The notes: generated by a model from the letters alone, not told the origin. A stretch of 64,000 bases of DNA from Isoetes taiwanensis (GCA_021234155.1 JAJEKV010000052.1:2166077-2230076); one strand, 5' to 3'; numbered from the stretch's first letter, positions 23,849 to 35,407 are shown. Made by a program: numbers and translations.

Positions 23849-24252
23849 TTGCCCACAAGAATCTCGTCAGTGTGAGGCCCATACATGTCTGCTGTGTCTT
23901 GAAAAGTGATGCCCATATTCACTGCTTCATGAATTAGGCGGATCATGTCTTTCACCAGTTTGGGCAGGCCATAAAAAGCAGACATACCCATATATCCTCA
24001 GCTGAGTTTGGAGACCTCTAGCCCTTGAGAGTCAAGCTTGATCCACGATACCACAACCATTCCTAATGTTTGAATTTTTCATCCAAATGCTGCACTTCTT
24101 ATAAGAAAGAAGACTTTTTATATCCATTGGTTTTGAAAGAAAGCTTCTCAGATAATAGAAACCTTGATTGCTACGTTGCTTATGAAAGAAAGTTTCCATG
24201 AAAATACCTCCAGCCCTTGAGAGCCAAGCTTGATCTTTGATACCATGGCCAT
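23849..24252 (-). pseudogene. aldo-keto reductase, 5' exon, duplicated and broken
   Basis: Aldo-keto reductases of this plant clade reduce carbonyls with NADPH. Reading minus from the ATG at 24060, the frame gives IKLDSQGLEVSKLS, a TGA stop, then GYMGMSAFYG and GITFQDTADMYGPHTDEIL, ending VGK|GTATGG at 23849, a clean splice donor at a position where an exon end is plausible. Residue D of 'DTADMYG' (a catalytic Asp) and Y of the same motif (catalytic Tyr) are kept. The stop replaces a Leu or similar of the family 'GLGCMGMS'. A second start copy (ATG 24252, MAMVSKIKLGSQGLEV) lies 192 bases upstream and then diverges. The remaining exons are not downstream within 1 kb. The Ty3 element has inserted three bases upstream of the 24252 ATG; a possible leader exon with donor AAG|GTAAGC sits at 41741 beyond it. 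Confidence 0.8.
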
Positions 24253-24255
24253 GCC

Positions 24256-24260
24256 AAGTC
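24256..24260. repeat. Ty3 target-site duplication AAGTC, left
   Basis: Five bases directly before the LTR TG, identical to 41570-41574 after the final CA. Confidence 0.9.
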
Positions 24261-26170
24261 TGTTGCCCCTTGAAGTGGCAACATGAAGAAGAGATGAAGA
24301 TATGAAGAAAATTCTAAGTATTGGAGGAGCTATTAAGGAAAAGTATCAGGCTGAAAGAGAATCTAGGCCAGGTGAGTACCCCTGCCAAATCCTCTAGCCA
24401 AAACTAGCCATCCTTGATTTTTCCCAAATTTTTTGAGCCTATCTCCTATTTCTCCTCGAATTTCCCCTATCGCTAGCCAAATATGCTCTAAAGATGCCTA
24501 AAAATCCAAAAATGCCAAAAAATCTATACCTTTGCCAAGTGGCATCCTAGTCATCATCCTAAAGTGCCAAAGATGTCAAAAAGTCAAGTGAAAGTCAAAA
24601 TAGAAAGTCAAAAGGCACACTTTCCAAAAAATACCCTTGCCACGTCATCAAGAGTCAAAATGCCACCTAGGATGGCCACCTTGCTCAAAAAAATGCTTTG
24701 TCATCCAACTTTGGTTATATCTTTGCCACTTGGGTCAAAATCATGCCACCTCATCAAAAATATCAAGGGGCATTTAAAATTTCGAAAATTCACTTAGGCA
24801 AAAAGCCATGTTTGACTTCGCCACATCATCCTTCACTATGCCAAGTCATCATTTCATCATATCACCATCCATTGCCCAGTCACCATTGATTCACCTTTTT
24901 TTAGCCAAAAAATCAAAGTGCCATTTTCCAAAATTTGACCACATCATCTTGTAGCCCCAATGAAAATATGCCACCTGGCACAAAAAATTTCCAAAAAAGA
25001 CCTTATATAGACCCTTGAATTCCACTTCTTGGGAATCGTGCCCTTTGAAAAAATATAAAAAAATTGTCCTATTCTACCCCGACCTAGATTCCTTTTCAGC
25101 CAATCACCCCCCTCCACGTGGCTCACCCGGGCGTGTGGGGCGGTGGAGGTACCGAATCCCACGTGGGCAAGACACGTCAATTTACAAGTTTGCGTGGATC
25201 GGGCTATATATCCACAGGGCTGACTTTTCGATTTCGGCCTGTGGGATATATCCCTTGAAGAAAATACTGCCAAAGACCATTAGGGTTCTATGATTCTCGG
25301 CTTCCCGCGCACTTTGAGTGATGCAGAGCAGTTCGCCTGATCATAACCGACTTCTGAAACCAATCGAATCATGAAGAGGATGCCGAATTAATGGAGATCA
25401 TGCCAAGAACAGAATATTGCCTATTTTTGGGAAAGAAGAGTTCGTAGCCATATGCAGACAAATTGGAGCTCTAACTACCACGACCGCGGGTCTATAAAGA
25501 TGATCCGAGCCGTATTCCACAACAGGAGAGGAGATTTTTGATTAGAAACCCGCCCTTGTTCTTGAAAGCCAAGATTTTTGAAGTTCTGATACAAATTCTA
25601 TTTCAGAGTGATCAAATGGATTACCTGACAGTGTATTATGTTCCTAAGATAATCTGAGAAAAGTTTTCTTGAGCAATTCATGGTGTTTCCCCTTTCTTCA
25701 ATCGATTTCTGAGTTTTTTTTCAAAAAAATTAGGGTTTTCCCATTTTTTACGTGCCAGCCCATTTCTGGCGAACTTTGCCACGAATTCCCCATCAATCTT
25801 GATCAACAAATGAGTTGAAATCAATTCAAGTTATCTGATATTATCTAGATTTAGCTAAATTAATAGCTATTACGCGAGGTTTGTTCCAAAATTTCATTTG
25901 CATTCAAAGGAAGCTTGACTGCATCCCAAAGTTTTTTCTTCAATCATTTTCACCACTTTGTTACAGAAAACATCCCAGTCATACACCTGCATTCACATAT
26001 CACCTTATTTCCTCACATTTGCACCCCTTTTCTCATCTTTTCACATCCCCTCACCACATCTTTGGCTCTCTGCACCCTAAACACAGAATTTGGCAAGTAT
26101 CTTTTAGGAAATCCCACAATTTAGAGATTTGTGCATCACAGTTTTTGCAAGGATTCTGTGAAAGACAACA
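24261..26170 (+). repeat. 5' LTR of the Ty3 element (1,910 bp)
   Basis: Starts TGTTGCCCCTTG and ends GAAAGACAACA. The U3 part is rich in words such as GCCACRTCATC and GTCAAAA, and in CACGTGGC/CACGTGGG G-box-like motifs at 25114 and 25160. A TATA-like GGGCTATATATCC lies near 25200, probably the start region of the RNA. Small open frames inside (for example 24564-24797) repeat unchanged in the 3' LTR and are not genes. Confidence 0.92.
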
Positions 26171-26175
26171 TCTTT

Positions 26176-26195
26176 TGGAGGTCCTACCGGGATTC
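26176..26195 (+). other. probable primer-binding site
   Basis: TGGAGGTCCTACCGGGATTC starts five bases after the LTR. It is complementary to a tRNA 3' end of the form ...CCCGGTAGGACCTCCA, which has the shape of a T-arm and acceptor stem; a tRNA-Gln-like primer is my guess, not checked. Confidence 0.55.
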
Positions 26196-26229
26196 TCTAA
26201 AAAACTCTTGCAAAAACTTGAGAGCCCTC

Positions 26230-27150
26230 ATGGTGAGGCACCCAAGGAAGACTGTACAGGATATGGATGGTGATGGAGAGCCTAGCCACGCCCGAAGATA
26301 TGCCTTTGGAGCACGGGTTAGCGGCAAAGGCTCCAGCAGCCAGCTGACACCTCTAGGCAACTATCTTGACCCTATCTTCAGGTTGGAGGCGCCTCCTTCC
26401 ACCCCTTTATGATGAAAAGAAACCCCTTGAGGTATTTCTAAACTCATTTGATGATTATTTTAGGAATCATGCTCCTAGAGGTATGACTAAGTTGGAATTG
26501 TTCAAGCTTTCTCTATCGATGATCTTGCTACTAAATGGTTTAACACTCAAAGAAAGATTTATGGTGTTCACATTTGAAGAGATGAGGAGCAGATTCATTG
26601 ATAGGTTTGGCGAATCTGTGACTCCACGAAACTTTGCTTCAGCAATTGCATTCTCTTTCTATTAGAAGTGATGAAAGCATAGAAGCTTATGTTGATAGAT
26701 TTGGAGAGCATGTGATAAAGTGTGAGTCAAAGGGTGTTGATAATCCTCCTTTGCATCGATCAACTTTGCTTTCTTGCATGGTTTGAAGTTCGGACCTCCT
26801 GTTTACAAGAAGTTAATGAAGATACATCAACAACAACGTTTTGAGACATTACCAAGGGTATTTTCCAAAGCAATTGAGATCAGCAGGCTAAGGGCTGCAT
26901 TTTCTACTTTTTGAGCACGTTGATCTTGATTATTTCAATGATTTAGAGACTAACTATGAACACATGTGTACAAAGTGAAGAAGAAAAATTCTTTTGAAGA
27001 AGATATGAGAGAAGAGATTTCTAAGTTGCAAGCTACTAACCTCAAAATTGCAACCAACATGCCAGGACTGAGACACTTATGGAGGTTACCAAGCAACTCT
27101 CTGAGAGCTCAAGAAGGCTCCGACACCCGAGATGAGGCATCCGACTTCAA
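26230..27150 (+). pseudogene. Ty3 Gag, frameshifted
   Basis: Starts at an ATG 60 bases after the LTR (MVRHPRKTVQDMDGDGEP). After a frame change near 26400 it contains PLYDEKKPLEVFLNSFDDYF, FEEMRSRFIDRFGES and a region encoding ESIEAYVDRFGEHV in another frame, which fits the retrotransposon Gag domain that packages RNA. A Cys/His-rich part around 27170-27330 (with frame changes) may be the zinc knuckle. At least four frame changes are needed to read it through. Confidence 0.7.
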
Positions 27151-27549
27151 GTCTTGATTCTACACAAAGTAGAAAGCACTTGTACCCTCTTGTAGAAGCC
27201 AGGCCATTCAAAAAGTAATTGCTGGTCCAAGCCTTGCCCTAGATGTGATAGAAAGGGCCACACAGTAAGGAGTGCCACTGTTTGTTCATATTGTAAAAAG
27301 AACAGGCCATTATAAACACAGTGCAAGATCAAAGAGTATATGTTGAAAGATAAAAAGGTAAGATCAGTAGATGCATCCTCTTCTCATCTTTGTTTCTCGA
27401 TTCTGATGTAGAAGGAGGTGATGAACTTCGAAGAGAAGAAGAGGTCTTGGCATTTGGTACTCCCTATAGCCTAAGATCCGGACCTCAGCAAACCAACATG
27501 CCTAGAAATAGCATAGCTCCTCTGCCCTCTATGGTTCTGAGCGGTTTCA

Positions 27550-28120
27550 CCTCAAAATGACAGCCCTTCTTTGTGTTAGGTGAAGTTGACCAGGTGTTGA
27601 AGTCTACTAGAGTCACCCTAGATGTTTTGACCTTGTTAAGAATAGCACCTTCCTATAGAGAGCGTGTCAAAACACTTATAGAGGAGAGTTCGAGAACCTA
27701 TTGTCCACAACATCTCTAGAGTTGGGAAAGACCCCGATATATTCTCATGTGAAGCTCAAGTCGAAGGTAAAACACTCTCTAAAGTCATCTTGGATGGAGG
27801 CTCGGTATAAAATATCATGCCTTTACATATTATGGACTCTTTAGAGTTAAAAATCATACGCAACACCAATTATTAAAATCTTTTTGCTAATGAGAGTGTA
27901 CAACCAAAAGGAGTCGTTAATGATGTCTTGACGGATGTAGGGGGCATCAAGATGACCACGGACTTTGTTGTAGTACAGTTTCCTTCTCAGTTAGGCAGCT
28001 ATGACCTTCTTTTGGGCGGAAATGGCTCAAGGTGGTTTCTCAAAGCAGTTAGGGGAGGAGGTAAATGCACAATAACGGATGGTAAGCAAGAAGTCACACT
28101 CTACAACCCGGGAAGGTAAA
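27550..28120 (+). pseudogene. Ty3 aspartic protease, frameshifted
   Basis: The catalytic motif appears as VILDGGSV then a stop then NIMPLH at about 27785-27825, where the family has DxGSxxNIM. Downstream, KGVVNDVLTDVGGIKMTTDF and GSYDLLLGGN fit the flap and second half of a retroviral-type protease. The stop falls in CTCGGTATAAAAT; replacing its CGG by CAGG would restore the family motif, the same exchange noted elsewhere in this element. Confidence 0.65.
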
Positions 28121-28199
28121 CTCCAAGAAAAATTTGCCTTTTCAATTGATGATGCACTAATTTATAAAGATGTAGGTGTGTACAACATCTATGTAGATC

Positions 28200-28625
28200 C
28201 ACTTTTGGAAGAAGAAGAGCAAAAACTTGATGAGCATACTCATACATTGTTCTTTGATGGCGGTTGTAGCGAGAAGTTGAGCCTAGCTTTGTCTTTCTTT
28301 GCCATCATTAAAAGCCCGAAGGCTTTGACAATTGGCCAAAACACAAGAATTCACAAAATATAACCTCTAATGAGGCAGAGTATCAAGCTTTGATTGCAGG
28401 TCTCCAGGAAGCTTACATGATGGGAATCAAGAAGCTGAATATAAAGGGGGACTCTCAGCTCGTGTGCAATCAAGTCCAAGAGGTATACCAAACCAAGCAT
28501 TCAAGGTTAGTGCAACTTAAAGAAGAGGTTTTGGGACTATTAGACAAATTTGAGGCCTGGACTATAGAGCATATCCCTAGGCATTTGAATAGTGAAGTAG
28601 ACAGGCTAGCTAAAGGTACCATATT
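28200..28625 (+). pseudogene. extra RNase H domain, upstream of the RT
   Basis: All four catalytic acidic positions of an RNase H are visible: FFDGG (28256), NEAEYQAL (Glu at 28372-28380), IKGDSQLV (28450) and PRHLNSEVDRLAKG (28600). The style, with AEYxAL, GDSxLVxNQV and a HxPRxxNxxxDxLA end, is that of the plant/archaeal-type RNase H carried by Tat elements. One frameshift lies at 28340-28366. In classic Tat elements this domain follows the RT and element RNase H; here it sits between protease and RT. A separate degraded RNase H is present after the RT, so this is an additional domain. Confidence 0.75.
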
Positions 28626-30250
28626 GGATTTTTTAGCTGAAGGAGCCTTTCAGGAAGAAGAGCTGAACCTCTCACAGACTTGCCCAATTCTAACTATAGG
28701 GATAGAGGAGGCAAGCAGAGAGCAAGTCATTTGTATCCAAAAGAATGGCCAAACTAGAACCCTGAAAGTTGGTCCAAAAGCTCCTGAGCCTTGCTTTAAC
28801 TCATTTCCTATGCTGTGTCAAGAATTCTCAGATGTCTTTGCTTGGGATTACTCTGAACTAAAAGGAATTCCCCCCTCTAAAGCAAAATTTGAAATAAAAG
28901 TAAAAGAGGGCTCTGATCCTGTTCAGCAGAAATTAAGGAGGATAAATTCTGTCTTGCTGCCACTTATCTATGAAGAATTAAAAACTATGGAGAGTTCTAA
29001 GCTGATATGTGAGACATTGGAACCTGAGTGGTTGTCTTGCATTGTGCCAGTCAAGAAGAGAAGTGGCCAACTTAGAATTTGTATTGATTATAGAGATATC
29101 AATAAGGTTACAATCAAAGACTGCTATCCCCTACCGTTTCTAGAAGAAGTTTTGCATACCATGAGTGGAAAAGAAGTCTATTCTCTTATGGATGGCTTCT
29201 CTGGTTTCAACCAAATAGAAGTTGATCCTTTATCACAGCAAAAAACCGCCTTCATTACACCTTGGGGAACTTATATGATGCTAAGAATGCCATTTGGCTT
29301 GAAAAATGCCCCTGCAACCTTTCAGAGGGCAATGAACAATATTTTTGAGTCATTATCTCCCCAAGATTTTAGGGCTTTTCTGGATGATTTGACTCTGGCC
29401 ACCTCTTTGGAAGATCATCTCAAAACAATCACTAATATGTTTTTCTTTGTGCGAGATCCATGGGTGTGAACTTAAATCCAAAAGAAGTGTTTGTTTTTTT
29501 GACCCGACAAAAGGTGTCTTTGTTAGGCCATCGGATATCGAGAAGAAGGAGTTCGATTCTTTGCGCACAAGGCGACAATAGTTCTCGACCTCCCAGTACC
29601 TAAAACATTGAAGCAGATCAAAGGTTTTATTGGTACACTTCAAGGCTTGAGGATCTACATCCCAAACTTCTCTCACATTTTGAGACCTATCACCAAGCTC
29701 ACCAAAGTAGGGTATGTATCTAAAAATACAAGTCAAAAAAGTTCCAGTTAGTGGAATGAAGATTGCCAAAGGGCATTTGAATTGATCAAAGAAGAGCTCT
29801 GCAAAAAGAAGGTAACACTTCTTGCCCCTAAACCAAATGAAGATTTCCAAGTTTATATAACAGTTACATCATTTGCTGTAGGATTAGCCTTATTTCAGAA
29901 CAAAAGGGTACTAAATTATGCGAGGAAGCGGTGGTCGGAACCACGAGGTGAATTACCCAAATCCTAGAGAAGTCTGCTGCTGCTGCCCTAATATTTTTGA
30001 CCACTAAATTCCCCCATCTTCTGATGCAAGCTCCAAAGATTCAAGTCTATATGAAGGTCAATCCTCTTCCAATGTTGTATGGTAAACAAGCCCTGAAGAC
30101 CAAGTTCTATAAGTGGGCTGCCATGCTTCAAGACTTTGCCATTGAAGTCCATCTTGTCAAAGCAGAAAAGGATCCGAGTAGTTTCATACCCTATGCCTTC
30201 TACAAATATGATTTGACCTCGAAGAGGATCAAGCAGAAGAAGAAGTATGT
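28625..30250 (+). pseudogene. Ty3 reverse transcriptase and element RNase H
   Basis: In one open frame to 29469: LCQEFSDVFAWDYSELKGIP, PVKKRSGQLRICIDYRDINK, SLMDGFSGFNQIE, MPFGLKNAPATFQRAMN and the catalytic FLDDL (YxDD position). From 29530 several frames are needed: LGHRISRRR-like thumb, PKTLKQIKGFIGTLQGL connection, then VYITVTSFAVGLALFQN (29851-29900) and KFYKWAAMLQDFAIEV (30100-30160), which mark the element's own RNase H. The polymerase core is better preserved than anything else in the element. It would copy element RNA to DNA. Confidence 0.85.
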
Positions 30251-30439
30251 CATTTAGTTGGAGAAGCCAGGTCTTGGATGCAACCCATTGTCAATTATCT
30301 AAGACATCAAGAGGTCCCTGCCACATTTTCACCATCTGAGAAAGTTAAGTTTAGAAAAAGATGTCTAACATATGTCTTTTGGTTGAGGACATTTTATGTA
30401 GAAAGATGCCTTCCACAGTTTTGTTGAGGTGCTTGGTGA

Positions 30440-31526
30440 AGAAGAACAAGTACAAGCTCTAAGACATGCTCATGACCTCTGCTGTGGTGGACATTATTTC
30501 TATGGATGCCACAGCCAAGAAAATTCTAAGTTCTGGATACTATTGGCCTACACTTCATCATGATGTCAAAAGGTACGTCAGAGTTGTTACATTTGTCAAA
30601 AGCATGCCGACAAACGCTGAAAGGTACCTCCCCTTTCACCTATTGTGGCCCCTGGCCCATTTCTTGTTTGGGGATTAGATTTTGTTGGTCCTATACACCC
30701 ATCTTCCTCTGCCCGGACATGAATACATCCTAGTTGCTCTGAGACTTCTTCACTAAATGGGCTGAAGCAACTCTATTAACAAGTGCCAATCACGGATACC
30801 ACAAGTTTCCCTCTTGTCTAATATATGTGCTAGGTTTGGAGTACCATTGAAGATTGTTTTACGACGGAGGAACGCCTTTGTGAATGAAGTAATAGACAAG
30901 CTTACCCAATTGCTTGAGATAAGACATACAAAAGTTACGCTTACTACCCTCCCGGGAAATGGCGGAGGCGAGAATCCACCAATAAGACTCGATATCCATT
31001 ATGAAGAAGGCGGTAGATAGGTTTCAAGAAGTTGGCATACAAAGTTGATCTATGCCCTCTCGGTCCTCTGAAACCACTTATAAAGTGGCTATAAAAAACA
31101 CTCTTGCCTCTATTGTATATGGTACTAGCGTCATTCTACCCTTTGAGTTCGCGGTACTTTTCGCCAAGGATGATGCAAATACAAGTCAAAAGTGAAGAGG
31201 ATGCTATTTGGTGCGGAGTTGCAGCCAGATGCTAGCCCTTGAGGAACTTCGAGATGAGACTCTCTGGTGATAACAGATCACAAGATGAAAATCAAGAAGA
31301 AATTTGACAAACAAGCAAGAGAAGTCAACTATCAGTCGGTGATTTGGTGCTTAAGTTAGCTAGAAACAAAGATCCCACTCTAGGTAAGTTTTACGCAAAT
31401 TGGGAAGGTCCATTTGTCATTTCTTCACATGCTTGGAGTAAACTCATATTACTTACAAGAGTTAGAGTCTCCAGAGAATTTTGCCAAATCCTCTCAATGC
31501 ACAACTTGAAAGCTTATTGGATCTAA
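30440..31526 (+). pseudogene. Ty3 integrase, heavily frameshifted
   Basis: The HHCC finger region reads AKKILSSGYYWPTLHHDVKR and, in another frame, CQKHADK. The core has VWGLDFVGPIHPS (first Asp), RFGVPLKIV then a shifted D-G-G segment near 30858 (second Asp), and a shifted N-G-Q-A-E-S segment near 30960 containing the Glu. The end is GDLVLKLARNKDPTLGKFYA ... LSMHNLKAYWI and a stop at 31526. Breaks coincide with CG-containing strings where the family motif predicts CAG or CTG. Integrase joins the DNA copy to the genome. Confidence 0.78.
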
Positions 31527-32338
31527 ACTAGCTAATGCTAGTTAGTATAGTTGTAGGTAGTCTAAAAAAAGGTTGAAGTAGTTGAAATTGTTCTAGATAT
31601 GATTAAGTCGACACTATGGGGAGAAAACAATAAAAAGAAGAAAAGCTGAAAAGAAAAAGTATGTGTTTTGATCTTTAACATTGTCATTTGCAGGTTCATT
31701 AGTTGTTCTGTTTAAAGCCAGCCAGAAAAACCATTGCCTCCTAAAGTTGTGCTCACATGCAGGAACTCAAAACCATCATGAACAGTTTGCTGAACATCTC
31801 GTGATGAATACCAGGATTGAAGTACTAATCTGAGTCATCATGTCATTTGCAGGACCATCCTAGTCTTCCATACCATTCATTTCTCATTTATTGGCCTCCC
31901 ATTCATATAAGCCTTGCTCATACTTTTATTCATCACCTACAGGCTGCTATTCATCCCTGTGCATCATAAAAAGCAGCCTCCTAACTCTCTATTTCATGTC
32001 ATTTGCAGGATCATCCTTTACCCACTAGCCAGCCTTATACCACCACCATTTTTTCTTTTGGGCAAATTTGCAGGACCATTACATCTTCTAGAATGTGTCT
32101 GCACCCTTCCATAACATTCTAGCTTCATCCAAGACTCCTACAAGAATGGGTAGCTGAAATCCCAAAAGTATCAAGTTTTATTCACAAGATCATTGAAGCA
32201 GATTTTGGACGTTCCCCCCAAGTTTCAACACTTATGGGAAGTCAAAAGAACATGGTAGCAGACCCTACAAGTTACAAATGTCCAAAAGTTGCTGCTGTGT
32301 TCAAAGTTGCAAAATTCATCACCACAAATGTGAATATG
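31527..32338 (+). other. 3' non-coding region of the Ty3 element
   Basis: No open frame of note. It contains several copies of GTCATTTGCAGGWTCATC-type words (31686, 31842, 32000) and ends at GAATATG, where the duplicated block starts. Confidence 0.5.
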
Positions 32339-34805
32339 TAGCATTATAACAGGGGGTTTTTTTTGTAATTTTATACGCTTTTTGGCATGGTTTTCATATG
32401 ATTTCATGGGCGTATTGCACGAGGCATACTAATCAGTATATCTAGAGTGCACAATGTGATTCTCATATTTGAATGGCATTTTACCTATGATTTTGCAATG
32501 GTTTTTGCATTGAATATTTTTCCCTTATAAAAAAAAATGCAAAGAATGCATGCAAGGATCGAGGACCTTGATTTTAGGGTCTGTGGGCTGCGTTTGTGGG
32601 CTTATTCTAGGGTTTCAGGATAGGTGCAGACTGAAGGAGGTAAGACTCACCATTTTTTACAGGGAGTCTATGGAGCAGCTGTGTCGTGATGCTATCAACA
32701 GCTTTTGATATGCCGAATCAGGCTCTCTGAGAGCTTCTCTTTAAAATTCGAAGCAGATTTGCAGTTTTCAGCTGCCTAGGTTTTGCGTTTTAGATGGGAC
32801 ATTAGGTATGGACATGGTTTCCTCTCTCCCAAAATCTGAGCAAGCTAGCATTCTCCAAGTGCCAGAGAACGTGTTAACAGATGAGGATCATCTTTTTGAA
32901 GACCAAGTACACAAAGCAATCTTGCTTGAACAGGTGTGACTTCTGTAATTGTGATGTCTCGAGATTATTGGTCGTTATTGAAGGCAGCAGAAATTTAACC
33001 TGTTTTTAGATCGGGGAAGGAAACCCAGATGGCAATCCTCTGTTCTGGGATTTGGGAAGGAAATCAGATGCCAAGCTTCAATCTGTTCAGTCCGGCAAGG
33101 CAGCCTTGTGATACAGATGGGTGGCTTATATTGGGCAGCCAGGATTACGCCAAACCGTCTGCATGGAAACGGATTCTTCCCTGAGTGCGATTTTTTTTCT
33201 ATTTAGGAAACAAATGCAAGAGAAGTTATTGATCAACAGAGGTGAGAATTTCTGTGCAGAAAACACTTATCAATGTTAAATTTTAACACTACACATATTG
33301 TTTGATTTATCCAGACAGCCCGATGAAGCAACCAAAGTAGAGAGGGATATTTTATCTGAACGTTACGATCCAGGGGCACTTAAGGTGGATGACTTGTAAA
33401 AGCTTTCGTGCTGGCATACTGTACTAGAAATCTAAAGCTCTTCATGTGCTTGCAGGAGAGACTCCTGAAGATGACATCTGAACATCGAGCAGAGGTTGCC
33501 TCTAAGCGGGGAAGATCTACTCATCATGTACAAGGTAGCCTTAGCACACACTACAACAGTTCATTCTTATGAGAAGGGATATTTATTTTGTTCATAAGCA
33601 TGTCTAGTGGCTCTTATCATTTCTCCAGCAAATTAATCGGTTGAATTGATCATCGGTATTATTTTCTGTTCAAAATCTCTGTGTCTTCCATTTTCTTGCT
33701 TGCTTCAATGCAGATAAGATCCTCTTTTTGCTTGAAAATTATTTCATGTAAAGAATTTTACTGTAAGACCCTTCCTGTAAGACCCTTCCTGTTCATTGCT
33801 AAAGCTGTGTCAACATTCGATGCTCTAGTTATTGGCGAGAGGTAACGTGATGCTAATTTGAGAGTTTTATTGGGGACCTTTACAATTATGCCTTGCTGCA
33901 TGATAGTTCGTCGTATTGTGCTGGCTGAAGGTTTGGGACGTATTTCACATACCAATGGACTAATGGTCTTGTTTTGAGTGGAGGTGAAAATAATTTTGGA
34001 GACTTTATCTTCCTTAAACTTGTTGACAGTGTATAAGTGTATCATGCCCCTGTCAAACTCGAATATTTATTAGTGTCTCAAACAAATTGCATACAATTCA
34101 TGAAACACTTGACATTTATTAAGACACAGTGCCGTCATTGGAGAGAATATTGTTATGTTATTGCAAATTGGCTGCTTTCTTCTATGTTCTCATTATATTT
34201 TATATAAGTAGACAATACAGAAATTGGGAATCTCTTATAGGCAGGTCGCAAGAGGCGATTATTTCGGCTAGGCCATAGGCTAGCGGCAAAGTTAGTTATA
34301 GGCTTCTCTTTAAAATTCGAGAGCGGTGCGTTTCGTTGTATGTGCACACCAAATTGTATGTTTGACATTGTGTGCGGTGGCTTGCTAATCTATGTAACCA
34401 TATTTGTGAGTATATCCGACTTTTATTGTGAATGCTTGCCATGGCAAAAACAGGGCTTGCATTGACACCAGCACATGTTACCATATACAATGTGCAGTTC
34501 ACAATAGTTTACACGATTCTTGTATTGCAATATTCAGATACCGATAATGAATATAATGTACTCATAGTTGTTTGCAATGGAAATAATTTGTTTGTCTTGA
34601 TGTTATTGTGCTTTTTAGTAATTAATATTTAGGCCCATAAACTTTACCTATGTTTGCTTTGGTTGGGGCCCGAAGGGCCCAAATTTTTTTTTTATATAAC
34701 AATAAACACACAACTACCATTAATATTATTAACACAAACCATTGCATTTAACACATTTAAATTAAAATCCCCCTTAAACCCCCTTTGGTTTGGGTGCATA
34801 TTCAC
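32339..34805 (+). repeat. duplicated 2.5-kb block, copy 1
   Basis: Matches 36118-38588 almost throughout, apart from clustered differences. Both copies begin TAGCATTATAACAGGGGG and are preceded by AATATG in unrelated contexts (element 3' region here, LTR there), a microhomology-type junction. It contains exon-like sequence (32808-33534) and runs into a foldback element. Confidence 0.85.
32808..33534 (+). pseudogene. exon-like segments of an unrecognised host gene, copy 1
   Basis: Three segments with plant splice signals: 32808-32933 (start MDMVSSLPKSEQ, end LLEQ|GTGTGA), 33315-33384 (after CCAG, QPDEATKVERDILSERY, end AAG|GTGGAT) and 33456-33534 (after TTGCAG, ERLLKMTSEHRAEVASKRG, end CAAG|GTAGCC). 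The last two join in frame. The translation is charged and helical, coiled-coil-like. I do not recognise the family. Its presence inside a retrotransposon suggests captured or rearranged host DNA. A second copy lies 3,779 bases downstream. Confidence 0.45.
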
Positions 34806-35145
34806 CGCGGGGGGGGTTACGAGGGGCCGAGCCCCAAAAATATATTTACAATACATGTACAAGATTAACACCATTAAGTACATTCTCTCAAATCTTATAG
34901 TATTTTGCAAACTTTAATATACAGTATACAAAAACTTGTACATGCATACCCCACAAACGAGGATCGCTATGTACGGTCCAGATCTTGGAATAAAGGGCAA
35001 ATATGCCTATCCGACAGCTCTCGTTGCCCGGAGTAACCCCCCGTGTGAATATGCACCCAAACCAAAGGGGGTTTAAGGGGGATTTTAATTTAAATGTGTT
35101 AAATGCAATGGTTTGTGTTAATAATATTAATGGTAGTTGTGTGTG
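34706..35145. mobile_element. foldback element with 110-bp inverted arms, copy 1
   Basis: Left arm 34706-34820 (CACACAACTACCATTAATAT ... GGTTTGGGTGCATATTCAC) and right arm 35033-35145 are near-perfect reverse complements. The 212-bp loop holds TACAGTATACAAAAACTTGT and CCCCACAAACGAGGATCG. It looks like a small non-autonomous terminal-inverted-repeat element. Confidence 0.8.
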
Positions 35146-35407
35146 AAGTACATATAGTTCTATCCAGTTTCCTATTCTGGCACCATTTTCCATTCATGAA
35201 GACCTCAAGAAAACCTTATATTATCTCAGGAACAGGATATGCATTGATTTGGCATTCACTCTCATATATTTGCACTTTTCAGAGCTTTTATGCTGCATTC
35301 TAAGAAGCTCTGATATTTCAGAACAGGATAATTCAGATCCAGATGTCAGGAGAAGTTTTTAACAGGTTTCAAGGCTGGGGGACCAGCCATTTTTCTTTTT
35401 AAAAAGA
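35146..35407 (+). other. end of the Ty3 internal region before the 3' LTR
   Basis: Contains GGCTGGGGGACCAG (35374-35387), a possible polypurine tract, then TTTTTAAAAAGA directly before the LTR TG. Which of the two primes plus-strand synthesis is unclear. Confidence 0.45.

Noticed and set aside
24564-24889. Open frames with Lys- and His-rich translations, repeated at 35711-36036
   Set aside because: They are inside the U3 part of the LTR; the repetition reflects LTR identity, not a gene family.
33758-34045. Minus-strand frame conserved in both copies (also 37539-37847)
   Set aside because: Conservation follows from the 2.5-kb duplication; the sequence overlaps introns of the exon-like segments and has no motif.
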